Part shown: positions 1 through 12,645 of the stretch, piece by piece | Layout: the number at the start of each line of letters is the position of its first letter | Position numbering within the stretch: position 1 is the stretch's first letter | Source of the DNA: Polydactylus sextarius | Lineage: Eukaryota; Chordata; Actinopteri; Polynemidae | Length of the DNA stretch: 64,000 nucleotides | Assembly: GCA_016801845.1 (NCBI GenBank) | Contig: CM028910.1 | Location: 14,972,629 to 15,036,628 of the forward strand | Direction: 5' to 3' | Program-made: the position numbers and the translations under genes | The notes under the pieces: generated by a model | Told to the model about the DNA's origin: nothing | What the model saw: only the letters and a program-made list of their open reading frames with translations | Databases searched by the model: none

Positions 1-1045
1 GTCTTATCTATCTCCACTTTTTTGCTTTGTCATGTTTGATTCTATGTCTCAAGCTAACTTTTTAATTCTTATTTACACTGTTTTAACATTCAAATGCCTT
101 CTTAGTTTTCACCTTAAGCTACATCACCATCATTTATTTTACACGAATTTATCAGCCACTTAACATAGGAATTTTGCAGCATCATTGTACAAACGTTTCA
201 TGACACTGCAAAATTCTCATGTGGATCTAAATGTTTTTCTGAAAATAATGTTTTGCCATACTATCAGATTCATGCAAGATGTCCCTGTCAACTCTGCCTG
301 CCTCTGCCACTCTGACTTTCCAGACCCTGCAAAATTCGTTATCCGTTTCTGAGCAAAATGCTTTGTTTCATGTCATTTCACGCTAATCTGCAGGCTTCTA
401 AATATCTGCCATGTTACAGAAAAAAAAATGTGTGTATTGGTTTCTGTGTATGTGTGTCAGTGTGCTTTTCTAAATGTTTTTCTCCCTACATTTCAGTTCA
501 CTCTGTCCTCAAAGTGAAGCTGTTTAGTGTGACTCTTATCGAGAAGCTGCAGCTGCTGTTGTGAGAATACCACAGCAGCCTGGAGGGACATCCGCACACA
601 AATGCACACACACACACCCACACTCACACACACCTTGGTTTACACACACTAAGCTGACTAAGGCAGACATTTCTAAACAAGCATGAATAATAGCATGCTG
701 TTATATTTACCTGCAATATGATATGAGCAATGGACGAGAATCTCATTTAGCTGTTCACAAATTAAGTTGCTTGCTGTGATCGTATGCTATTCGTACAGTT
801 TTGCTACTTGTGCATCTAGACAACAGTATTCAGTGCACTGAACAGAAGTGGACATGTGATTTAATAAGGTCATAACAGGTGTTAATTATGTATTCTGTAC
901 AGATTTCGACCGTGTGCCACCAACATTACCATCATTATCTATTATTTTGAATGCCAGGTGCTTAAGTTAAGTTTGATAATAGAAGCTATTGTGTTCTATA
1001 TATAAATTGTATAAATATAATTGTGCAAAAAAAAAAAAAAAAACA

Positions 1046-1071
1046 ATATTGTACAAGTCCTTGTACAATAT
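1046..1071. repeat. Perfect inverted repeat, 12-bp arms, 2-nt loop
   Basis: ATATTGTACAAG at 1046-1057 and its exact reverse complement at 1060-1071, preceded by an A run of about 17 nt. In unassigned intron or flank. Confidence 0.95.
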
Positions 1072-1884
1072 GACACATATCAGACTACATACTCATCTAC
1101 TCATGGGTGATTATGTATTTCCAGTTATGGCAACATCCTTGCTATTGGTGCGCCAGCTATAATGTTACTTCCCTGACCTCCTCTGTTAATAGCATGGCCA
1201 CCTTGTAAGTTAATGGATACTGAATTTCCTCCACTGCTACAGTATGGCCTCACTATGTCTGCCATGGTTACAGCAGTGGGACCTGTGCTCTTATTCTGCT
1301 TAGATTAATGGCTCCAGCTTGGACTATTGACACAACACTTATCTTGTTTTTATGACTCCAGTGGCTTCTATCTATAAACCTTACAGGCACACGTGTGCAG
1401 AGTCACACACATAGCACCACACACACACAGTTGCTGATCTGATCTGGTCCTTTACACCACACTACCTGAGGAGAAGACTGCAGTCACACAATGATTTTTG
1501 ACACACTAAGAATAGTAGTCAAGATTTAAATAAAATGAGACATTTTTATGCCTCTGTGCTATTGACAGCCATGAGCAGATGTCTTAAGATTGTCTGAATG
1601 TCCACGCTCATGAATGAGGTAAAACCTTGAGCGAATTTCTTTTTTCAAATTTGGTGAAAACATTCACATGGACTGAAGTGATAAGAGTTTAGTTGTCAAA
1701 AGCCAAGGTCACAACGACCTTGTTGTTGTGTCATTCATACAGGTACATAAGCACTTTTTTTTAACATATATATGTATACATACTCAAATAATAAATGAAT
1801 CAAGAAGATCATCATTAGATCAATAGAGAAGAGCAATCATAATAGTTGCCACCCCAGATGAATTGCCATGTTGGAGTCAGGATC

Positions 1885-2600
1885 AGACAATCTCTATTTA
1901 TACGGCACTTTTCATACAGAGCATGTAGCACAAAGTGCTGTTCATAATAAAAGTATAAAACAAAAGCCATTACCCCCACCAACTCAGCTACACACATAAA
2001 TACACACGAACAAGAAGCGGTAGGAACCACGGAAACGCTACCCTAGCCTCAACCGTTTGCAATGGCAAACACTGGAGACAGGGTAAAGCAAAGTAAATCA
2101 AATAAAAAGAATACATAAATAAATGAATAGATACATTATGTTAAATTAAATTGAAAGCTCGACTAAAAAGATCAGTCTTGAGATCACTTTTAAAAATGTT
2201 CACACTCTCAGCTGCCCTCAGATCCTCACAAACGTTGTTTCACAGACGTGGAGCATAATAACTAAAGGACGCCTCACCACAGGGTTTTGTGTTGGCTGTG
2301 GGAATAAATAACAGACCTCCACCTGAAGACCAAAGGGCCCTGGATAGCTCATATGATAATAGCAGATCTGATAAATAAGTGGAAGTGAGACCATTAGGAG
2401 CTTTAAAAAAACAATAAAAGGATCTTAAAATCGATTCTAAAAAACACAAGCAGCCAGTGAAGAGACTTTAAAGTCAGTGTCATTTGTTCTGTCTTTCTGG
2501 CCTTCATCAGAAACTGAGCATCTGAGTTTTGCAGCAACAGTAGAGACACAAGACAGTTTTTAGGAAGGGTGAGGTGTAACAGCTTTACAGGTGTGTGATG
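1885..2600 (-). mobile_element. Decayed L2-like LINE, ORF2 C-terminus and 3' UTR
   Basis: Read on the minus strand, the region translates to a LINE ORF2 C-terminal part: LKSLHWLLVFFRIDFKILLL, a frameshift, then KAPNGLTSTYLSDLLL, SRALWSSGGGLL, ASFSYYAPRL, a TGA where Trp is expected, and EDLRAAESVNIFKSDLKTDL. The sequence then runs into a 3' UTR ending with the teleost L2-type tail (GCACTTTGTGCTACATGC, GTATAAATAGAG). It has a stop and a frameshift and is 5'-truncated, so it is dead. The family is my recognition of typical motifs, not a database match. Confidence 0.78.
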
Positions 2601-2940
2601 TATGTGACTGAAGATGCTCTACAAAGTCAAGAATAGAAATTCTGTAAAAGCAGCAGAAAGAAGCAAATATAAAGAAAAACACCAGGTTGTTAAATGCAAT
2701 AATAAAGGAATACATCAACATCTGTGTACTGGTAATGTTTGTATTGTTATGCAGCTTCGTAGCAGATCAGAGAGACAGAGAATGAGGATGAGCAGATGAG
2801 ATGTCCCTGTAGACTTCACTTCCTCTGTATCTGGAGGATCAAACACATAGAGTGAACCAAACATCACAAGAACTGTCTGCTACAGTTAGGCTAACAGATT
2901 GCCTTGGCCAAACTTGTGTCTGTCAAAGTGAGGGGGATGA

Positions 2941-2966
2941 GTGTGTGTGTGTGTGTGTGTGTGTGT
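2941..2966 (+). repeat. TG microsatellite
   Basis: Thirteen GT units; an AC tract of similar length follows at 3093-3119, so the two could pair as an imperfect inverted repeat. Confidence 0.95.
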
Positions 2967-3092
2967 CAGAGTCAGAAAGACAGTAAGAGAAAAAGGAAGG
3001 AAAGGATGCGGTTAAAGGTATTACACCAAGCTAAATGCAACTCCTTTCAACCAACGCTGAAGGTGCTTCTGTTGGCAGGTGTATGCTGCTGG

Positions 3093-3119
<27 letters not shown>
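3093..3119 (+). repeat. CA microsatellite
   Basis: About 13 CA units, 127 bp after the GT tract at 2941-2966. Confidence 0.95.
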
Positions 3120-3124
<5 letters not shown>

Positions 3125-4703
3125 GGTCTGACCAGCACCTATCCTGGGTAATACTATGCTCTAATAGAAATGTGTTTTCCTCTGTTCGACCCAGATAGCT
3201 TCTGTCACAGGCTGCTGACAGCCACACCGGACCAAAGTGGAAATGTTCCATTATCTTGTTACATTTTTAAAAATTGACTGTGTTCGTTGTCGTGCTCTTT
3301 TATACTCCACAGTTCAGGGGCCATGTTTTTTTACCCACAGGAATAACAGGAATAGATTTGTTTAAATGATATTTGTCCCCATTTGAAATAGGAAAATGTA
3401 GAACAAGGCGGATAAAAAAAGCACAGATAGTCCTCTGGATACTGGAACAATAACAATATAAACTTTGAGGGTTTAGTAAAAACCTCTTGGTATATTGAAC
3501 CAGAAATAATTTAATTTAAGATAAGCAGCAACTGCTTAATTAAGTGGCTAATGAAGATGAAAAAAAGTAAAACATAATCACTTTCTGGTATGCAGAATAG
3601 CTGTTTTGGCCCAGAGCTTGTATTCATAACAGCATTATTACAAAGTGTAGTCTGGAATTTGTTCGCTCAGGTAAATGCTGAGTGCTGGAGGCCATCAGGA
3701 GGGCTTTAACCCCTCAGATCCACAGATGGTGCCCAGACAATGGGCATACGTTGAGCTGGCTGGCCATGATGATAGCTCTCGGCTGAACAACAGCTGTTTG
3801 ACATCGGTCATGATTGGCTAAGGTGGGAAGGTAATGCTCGCGATTGGTTGATGGTGGTTAGATACAAGCTGCTGATGCTAGCCGCCAGGTTGCCTGGATA
3901 CAGCCATCCCTCTCTGTGTTAGTGGCCTTGGCAAAGTGACGGACAGCATAAGTGCTCTGCAGAGAATCCGTTGATTCTGCAGGAATCTCTTTATCTGTCT
4001 ATGTAATAGAGCTGTATCATTTCTGTATCGCTGCATCTGCTCATCTCTTTATCCTTGTTCTTTTTATCACAGTGTGTGTGTGTATGTGTTACTTCATCAC
4101 TCTATAGAAAAATCTACTGCATTATATTTATAAGCAAAAACAAGCAAGTGAACCAAAACATGTCTTTCTCAAATTCTATCAATACTTTATATTCATTTAG
4201 ATGCTAGTTTATTTTAATGTATTTTTATTGTAGTCAAAATAACCTGTAGTGATGCTTCATCCTTCCATCACTTTAGTACACAACAAGTGAAAGTTATAAT
4301 TTTGATATCTTGTGTGGATATTCAGTTAGTCCTAGATGATCCCTAGTGACTTCAGTGCTGGTTCACCATCAAGTGTCAATTTACCCATGACAGTGACTGT
4401 TTTATCTGTAACTGATGATATAAATTTGCATAAAATTTCGTTGTGTATATTTATGGTTCTCAGAGGATGGACCTGTCAGGTACAAAACCTTTCAGATAGT
4501 ATTTTTTGCAGTGATGTCCAACTCACTGTTTGTGATCTCATAAAGTAAGACATCAGTTTTTCAGCAGTGAGGTGGATGCTTTCTTCATTGCTGCATGCTC
4601 TGGATAGACTCCAGACTCTGAGCTCAGCAGACCACCTGCTAATTTGTTTCTCATGGTGGGCAGAGGACTCCAGGCCTGCGCATTCTCCTGGACACTTGTG
4701 ATC

Positions 4704-4715
4704 TGTGTGTGTGTG

Positions 4716-4767
<52 letters not shown>
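4704..4767 (+). repeat. TG microsatellite
   Basis: About 30 TG units with one TTAG interruption near 4716. Confidence 0.95.
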
Positions 4768-4768
<1 letters not shown>

Positions 4769-4794
4769 ATGTGTGGGAGAGAATTTTCCCACCG

Positions 4795-4980
4795 GGAACT
4801 TCAATCTGGATGCACACTGACCTCATGGAGACTCTTGTCACTATGGGGACCAAAATTGAGATCCATTGGTAGAGATTACTTTTTAAGGGTTAAGACTTAG
4901 GGTTAGATTCAGGTTGTGGTTTGGCTTAGTGTGAGGCATGATGAGTATACCCCATTGGGAATGTGTGTGTTTATGTGTGT
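4795..4980 (-). repeat. Degenerate copy of the GTCCCCA-type repeat
   Basis: Reverse-orientation pieces include TATGGGGACCAAAATTGAG, AGGGTTAAGACTTAGGG and TTAGATTCAGGTTGTGGTTTGG. They sit immediately after a long TG repeat (4704-4767), mirroring the copy at 29795-30072. Divergent. Confidence 0.45.
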
Positions 4981-7753
4981 GTGTAACAGAGACCCAGACA
5001 GTTCGTCAGAGGTGCTTGTTTTGGTCTCTCTGGGAGCTGGGCCAGTGAACTGCTATTGCTCCTGGTTCATATTGCAGCCACGGTGTTAATCATGCACATA
5101 CACACAAAACATGCACACGTGCAAAAATACATGGGGTATTTTACTTTGAGAAACACAAAATAGCTGTCTAATCTTTTCAGCCATGTGTGTTCCCAAGAGA
5201 AAAGCTAGAGTGCAAATGTGAGATAAAAATGTAAAAATAGAAAAAGCAGAGAGATGGAGACATTTAAGAATAAAAACACTAAACAGAGAGAGAGAGAGAG
5301 AGAGATTTATGTCAGAGCTGCCCTGTCATTTATCTGTGGACACAGAATAGATTAACCCATTAAATTTAATGTGCTCAGTGGTCAGTTGAGTGGCCAGCAG
5401 AGCATAAACAGGCCTATGGTTGGTTCTCCACAGTTGGACTGTATTTAAGCAGGCCCTTGATATGTCCCTAAACCTGCTTTATCACCTGCTGTGCACTGGC
5501 TATCTGCACTTCACAACAGCAGAAGCATCGAGGATCGTTTTTTTAACATCTGTGAAATTATTTGATATGACTTCACCTACCTATACTGCCATGTACTCTA
5601 TACAGAGTCAGTGAGTTCCCATTAGCACCTCCATCTCTCCCCTCTTCTCAGTGTCTCTCAAGGCCACTGACATTCTCCTGTTGAACCTTTACTTCAGTTG
5701 CCTTGACAACTGTTCTCTCACTGGGCAAGTACCGCTCACTTTCTCAGTGATGGTGCAATAAGTGCTACAATTATGTAAATTCTGTTCAACCAAAGTGTTT
5801 TTGTAGATTAAATATAGCTAACAGAAAAGCAACCGGCCCAATGCTTTCAACTCTTAAGTTGTGCAGCTAACAATCATTCCTGCGTTGTGCATTGTATTCT
5901 TTGTTCATCCTTTCTCTCTTTCACACTGATTTTTGGATCAAGAAGATGGAAACATTCATACTAAGCATCCAGATAAATGGATGCTTAGATAAATAAATAA
6001 GTATATAAATCAGTGAGTGCTTTCATATACATTTAAGATATGGAGAGATGTATCCCCATATATTAATTCACCCATTGATTAATATTATATCATCACTAGC
6101 AGTTGTAGTGGTTCTTGGCTGTAATTTTTACATCTAGAAGATCTCGCATCTTAGTTCAAAGCACTGTTGATCACTTAGTTTATTCCATTGTGGGGAGTTC
6201 ATTTAACAGCCTTTGAATACTGGGGTTATTTTGTAAGCAACAAATTTCTTAAATTTGTTTATTTCATGTTCTCCATTCTCAGTCACCTTGTACAGGTTTA
6301 TATAATCTTTTAACAACCGAAGCCTTTTGCTTCGACAATCCTGTTAGCTGTGCTTCAGTCATAGCTGCCTGTGCATGTGATTGTGTGCATTTTGAGAGAA
6401 CTCTTGTCCTCGCTTTCAATAACAAACCAGTCCCTCAGAGACAGACTCTCCAGGGCTGACACAGTCACTCCAGCAGTGTTGCAGTTGAGTTTGGCTTTAA
6501 CACAAGCTCTACGCTGCTACGAGGCATCAAGTGGATCCCTGGAGACCTAAGGCTGGGATCCTAGTCTGTGTTGCCATTCTTCTGCCTGTTGTCTTTCTGA
6601 ATCAACACCAAATGTAGCTATATGTATAGTGTGAACTGTGCTAAAGAACTGAGGAGAGAATCCATAGAGTGAATTATAAAGTTGTTATTAAACTGATGAG
6701 AATTTTTTTTTCTATAAAAGTATTTCACAGAAGAAAAATAGATTACACATAATGATACAATTTTTTTAGTTTTATTTTTCAACATAGATGACTGTTTTAC
6801 AACTTTGACTTTCAAATTTTGTACAAATTAGTTTGTTTCTTAGACATTATCTACTCAGACATTATCTACTCTATCTAATCTCAGATGTGTGGAAATCCAG
6901 TGGTGAAGATTATTATTATTTGTACGTGAGCTGGATTTGAATGCTGATAGAAATGTGGCTGTGGTTCATTCTTTGTCAAACATGGAGCAATTTTCTGCTG
7001 AATTTATTCCGTGCACGTTTGAGTGTTTCATCAAATTTGTCGCATTGCTGTTCTTGCCAGCAATGTGCTTTTTGCATTTATTGCATCGTACACTATTGGC
7101 TCAGAGCCATAGTTTTGATCTGTGAAACATTTTTACACATGCTATACAATGAAAGACAAACCAGTGAACCCAGTCTCTTGTCATAATGTGTTTTTTCTGC
7201 ATGACTCTTTGATTTTTAGTACACACACACTTCGTGCCAATACCAAGTGGTATTTCTGATCATTAATAGATTCTAAGCAATTCAGTCTTAAATCTTCAGT
7301 TTTGTACCCAGCCCTGTACTTGTGTGATTCCAGCCAGAAGCAGATGTTACTAGTGCGGATTACATTGCACATTAGAGATGATTGTTGTCCACAGGTGGTA
7401 AAGCTGCAGCTATGACTACAAAGGCGATACCACCTACAGAGCCCTGCCACTTCAGCTTTGGTGCTTTTAAAGAGAATAGATGCTTTAATATCATAGTGTG
7501 GTCATACCTTTTTTTTGCAAACTACATCCTCAGGATTATTGTAATTTTCCCATTCTGTTTGCAATCTTGTAACTTGTTTTTAACATAACAACCATGTATG
7601 TGAGTGAATAACTGTATATAATTAGGAGAAGTCAAACATAACTTTAAATGTTATGTGGAAATTTGTCTAAATAACAGAGTTGGAGAAGACTCAAGTGATC
7701 TAAAACTAACAGCAGGGATGAAGAGATAATAAGGACGTTTGGTTTCTGTCTTT

Positions 7754-7755
<2 letters not shown>

Positions 7756-7801
<46 letters not shown>
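7756..7801 (+). repeat. TG microsatellite
   Basis: About 23 uninterrupted GT units, immediately before copy 1 of the 53-bp element. Confidence 0.95.
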
Positions 7802-7803
<2 letters not shown>

Positions 7804-7854
7804 CTCTGTGAATGAGAATGGCAGAAAACAGACAAAGAATGTAAATGTCCAACC
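7802..7854 (+). repeat. 53-bp element, copy 1, beside a TG tract
   Basis: A 53-nt unit starting AACTCTGTGAATGAGAATGG follows the (TG)n tract at 7756-7801. It matches 24731-24783 at 51 of 53 positions by direct comparison. Sequence outside the TG tract and the unit does not match between the two loci. Confidence 0.85.
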
Positions 7855-8218
7855 AAACTTTTGGGATGAGTGATTCAAGGTTTCATAAACGTATACACAG
7901 TTAAATGTTACTGTAACTCTCTGTCTAATGACAGACACAACAGTGAGATTGAGGTTTGTTCAGTGGCACCATGCTTGTATGTGTTTGCATGTATGTCGGT
8001 AGATGTTTGGTTGAAAGGATTCTTTTGAACTTGGGGGCAGTGCTGGTCTTTTGTTGTCTGTCTGTCAGTCGCCCACGCTCTCTCCACACACACACACCCC
8101 CTCTCACTTACCCAACATTTACCCATCCTCCCATCACCTCCCTCTTCATCTCCCATCCTCCAGCCACAGCTACAGGCTCTTTCATCTTCCCCCTGTTGGA
8201 TGAGTATGGTTGTGTATA

Positions 8219-8220
<2 letters not shown>

Positions 8221-8250
<30 letters not shown>
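8221..8250 (+). repeat. TG microsatellite
   Basis: Fifteen TG units; a short ACACAC tract and a C/T-rich stretch precede it (8080-8165). Confidence 0.95.
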
Positions 8251-8254
<4 letters not shown>

Positions 8255-9740
8255 TCCTCACACTGCGCAAACAACAGCAGGAATCTGAACATTTCATCAG
8301 CAGCATTTGACCTTTCACCCTTTGTGCTGTTGTCATTCATTGTGCGCCCGGCCGATCATGATCACATTAGCAGTCTGAACATTGGTGATTGGATGCTGCT
8401 GCTGCTTGTAGATGCTAGATGCACGCACACAAAAACACAGTGACATACTGTGAAACAGACTAATATCAGTGTTGCCCCCAGTGTCCTTCTGACTGGCATT
8501 AGAATGACATTAGAATACTAACAACCACAATCAGCCACCGAGGTCCCTGTTGATAAAGGTCAGTATAGACAGGACATGGCAGCAGCTCGAGATGTAGCAC
8601 AAAAAAATATTAGGCTGAAAGCAGCGTTTGTGTCGATAAATTGACACATTTGCCAACAAAGTTTGATAACTGATAGATTTATAAATCACTCCACTGAATG
8701 AATTAATGAGCGAAAGGCCTGTGCTCTTTTGCCATCTTGCTTATGTGTGTAATTAGACGTGAAATGGGTCTAAGGATTTCCTTGTTACGGATTTTCCAGA
8801 GGGACAAACAGGAGATAATAGAATTCTTTAGACTGACATCCAGCTGTATCCATAGTAATGCAAAGAGGCAGCCGCACCCATTATCATACCACTGCATTCA
8901 GTTATGTACACACACATACGTATCACACACAAAACACACACACACACACACTGAACTTCATTAGTAATTGGAAAGGAGGGGCTGAACCTTCCTCCTCTTT
9001 AGGCTGAAAATAGGGAAAAATGAGATGAGAGGTGGGTGGAGACCAAAGGAGAGCATGTCACTTCAAAAACAAAGCACCGCAGTGACTCGCTGTGATTGCC
9101 TATAAAAGGATGCTTTTAGAGGTAAAGGAATTTGTGTAGATGCTCATAATTTATTCTGTCATTGTTGAATGTCATTTAAGGGAGAGTTACCCTTTTTCCA
9201 TGCTTTTAGCTGTTAGAACCACCAGCTGTGTTTTCTCTTTCTCAGCATTGTATCTTCCCTCACTCAGCAGAAGCCTTGTTTGTCACTTGCTCTGTTTTCT
9301 GGCCTCTATCCATCTCCCGCCGGCCCCGAGGCCAAAGTCCACTGAGCTGTAATCATTTCTCTTTAGCCTGCCAGCCCACACAGGACCTTTGTACTGTCAC
9401 TGCTACTGTTGATATTTAGGAAACACTACAGCAGTGTGGGCTCTCTTATAGAATAGGTCATAGGCAGACAGACAGCTGGGGGAAGAGTTATGAAGAAGAT
9501 TTAAATATCTGCTGGTGTGGAGACTAATATAATTCAGACTGAACACGCTCTCAGATAAAGTTACAAGCACTTATTGCCTGAAGTCTGGGTTTGCCTGGAG
9601 CACCATACAGGCAAAGACTCTTGAACCGGACCACTGTTTCTTTTAAAGCTCTCAGGATATGACACTAGATCTGGATATGTGAACATTTGTTAACATTAGA
9701 TACAGTATTAATTATGGTGCACATACACACACACACTCAC

Positions 9741-9744
<4 letters not shown>

Positions 9745-9777
<33 letters not shown>
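9745..9777 (+). repeat. TC microsatellite
   Basis: About 16 TC units directly after a CA/CT stretch. Confidence 0.95.
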
Positions 9778-9780
<3 letters not shown>

Positions 9781-12158
9781 GCATTAACATGAGAATAACA
9801 TGTGCTATGATTTGCTTGTACAAAACACTCAGGAGCTCAGATCAGCGGCCACACACACAAACACACACTCAAAGCTTCAAATAGGCTCAGGTATGAACAT
9901 GTTGCACAATCACACACGCACACACCTGGTGAGTAGCTGAAAGCAAATGAAGCCTGCATTGACCCTGAGAGCTCGTTACAGATGTCGTCTGTTAAATATT
10001 AAAGCTTTTGCAGTAAAGCAGACCAAGTATAATAAGATAGAACTCAAAATCTAAAAAAGATGTTGTCTGTCCCAGCCTGAAGTCATCAGAATTCAACAAC
10101 AGAAATAATTTGTCAGATTATAATTAAATCATTGTCAATGTGTTTAAGGTAACATGTAACATGCATATATTATAACATACGCAGAATTATTTCCCAGTAA
10201 ATCTAAAAAATTTAAATTAGTTAAAATACTTGTTCAATGTGCAGGAACAGTAAAACTACAAACACTACAGCATATTACGTATTTAACTTAAGTTTAATTA
10301 TAACTTGTAAGTTGCTTATTGCTTATGTTTAATAATGTCCACCTCCTCTGTCACTCTGCTGCACCGCCAGCAGCAGAGCAGATACCTGTAGATCCAACAG
10401 GGTCCCTGCTGCCACATCCATCATAATGAAGGTGTTTGTGTTGCGCACAGCTCCGCTTTGTGGCATTTTAGTCTCCTGGATGGACAGTTAAAGGCTGCTG
10501 TAATGAATAACCTATCAGCTAGGTTGGGGCTCCCTGCTACCACAAGGGCCCTCTCTGTCACATCCATCATCTGTAGAGGGGCCCACTCGGCACAAAGGGA
10601 AGGTCATGTAGAGAAAGGAGCGGGGTACAGGTGTGTGTTTCCACAAAGAGGGATGGGTTGTTTTAAGGTCTGATATCCTGCTACTGGGGTTTAAAAAGCT
10701 GCACTGAATGTGAATGTAGAAAGAAGAAGGGGAACTATGTGAATAGGAATGTTAGTGGGGATGAAAAGATGGTGGAGTGGGGGTGGAAGGGAGAGGTTGT
10801 CCCGGTCCAGAGGGGTTTCAGACACACAACGATCTGCAACTCCCAGTGGACACCCCTCCATCAGCCCACCCTGCTTTTATCACTGGCCTGATTAAACTCC
10901 CCCGCCAGCCTCTAATGTAGCTATAATATATGATCCCCCCCCCTCTCTCTCTCTCAAGTCATCTCAGATCCATATGGACACACCCCAGTGATGTGTCACA
11001 TGACAAGCTCCCATGGTAACAGAGACAAAGACTTATTAGCATATTTGATAAGTATCATGTATCTATCCCTGTAGATCTACACGTGTCTACGATGAATGAA
11101 TGTTCTTTCTACTAATGGTGATCGTTTAACCTGTGATATGGACTAAAATGAATTTATTAATCAATCATTTTAACATACAGAATCTAATTTCTGCAGTCTT
11201 AAAGGACTTAATCAGAATTTGTGAACATCATCTACTGATAAAATATTTGTTCCACCTTTAATATCTGCTGTAGGTTTATTGTATTGTCAGTCTACAGAGA
11301 TATGAAAACAATTCCATCAAACCAGAGGATACAGAAACAATCTAAAGCCGTCCTTTCTCCTACATGTCTGATATTTCCTAATACACAGCTACAGATTCCA
11401 GGCCAGAATGAAAAGAGAGGAGTTTTTTATACACACACAATCCCAGTGGGGCCTTCAATATAAAAGGCTTTTCATGTTACTGTGCCAACAAGTGCCTGGA
11501 GTGTTGACTCCACTACGTAAAGGGTCAGTGTCAATCTAAAGGTTAGTCTGTTGCCAAATCTGTGGTCCGTCTGATGGAGTCTAGCCTCTCACAGCTGCTT
11601 CTGAGGAGCTTTTGAGCAAGAAACATTAGTCATTGCTTGTGCTCAGGAGCTATATCGAGCTCTATGCTATGAATGTATGTAATTTAATCATAAAGACCCG
11701 TCATACGAGCTCAGTGCTGCTTATCTTAGAAATAATGATTTTGCAACTGTGTATTTCCTGACCTTTTCCTTTGCGGAACTAAACATAATATTCCATTTAC
11801 AACTGAAACGCTTTACTCCGATGCCTTTTAGGAACATGCATTCAGCTTAATTTGTGTTCTGGGAAACTGGGCCTGTAATGCTTTATTTGGCCATCTATCT
11901 TGGACTGGAGCTTTTTCAGTCTCATTTCACAGTCAGTTTGTGTGTACTGCTCTTTTCCTCTGCTCAGTGAGATGTACAGCCCGGCCTAATCAGAGATCAC
12001 CGTATTGATTCTCAGCTGCACAGAAAAAAGGGCTGTTGCTTGCCATGCAATACAAAGGTACTGAGTAGGCCTAATCAACACCTATTGATTATTTTACACT
12101 GACTGCTTCCTTGTGGTATGCAGTTTTTGCACAGCATGGCTACTATGAAGTGGGTGTA

Positions 12159-12168
12159 TGTGTGTGTG

Positions 12169-12201
<33 letters not shown>
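12159..12201 (+). repeat. TG microsatellite
   Basis: TG units with a single TT interruption near 12170. Confidence 0.94.
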
Positions 12202-12205
<4 letters not shown>

Positions 12206-12610
12206 TTGTTCTGTCATTGTGGAGATATAATGCGGTTACAGCAATAAATTGGGGATAAATCAATAACAGTGAACCGCATTTGATCAAATAATCAACACAG
12301 ACACACTCAATCATGTTGCTATCATAAAGTCATATCCAGACATGAACACACACGCGCACACGAAAAAGGAGCACCTGCTCATTCGCATGCATGCACACAG
12401 TCACAAAGTGATGTGAAAGCAATTGGCTGCAGCAGGAGAGGCCAACTCACGGAGTTGGTTGCTAATGGCTACAGGATCCTGGGGAGCGGAGAGAGATGTC
12501 GATAATGACAATGTCACTCCCAGCCAACCAGCGCTCAAAAATGGGACAGGACACACATGCTTAGTCAAACGCAAATGCAAGTCTGGTCCAATGGTGTATT
12601 TATAGTGCAC

Positions 12611-12611
<1 letters not shown>

Positions 12612-12641
<30 letters not shown>
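12612..12641 (+). repeat. CA microsatellite
   Basis: Fifteen AC units. Confidence 0.95.
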
Positions 12642-12645
<4 letters not shown>

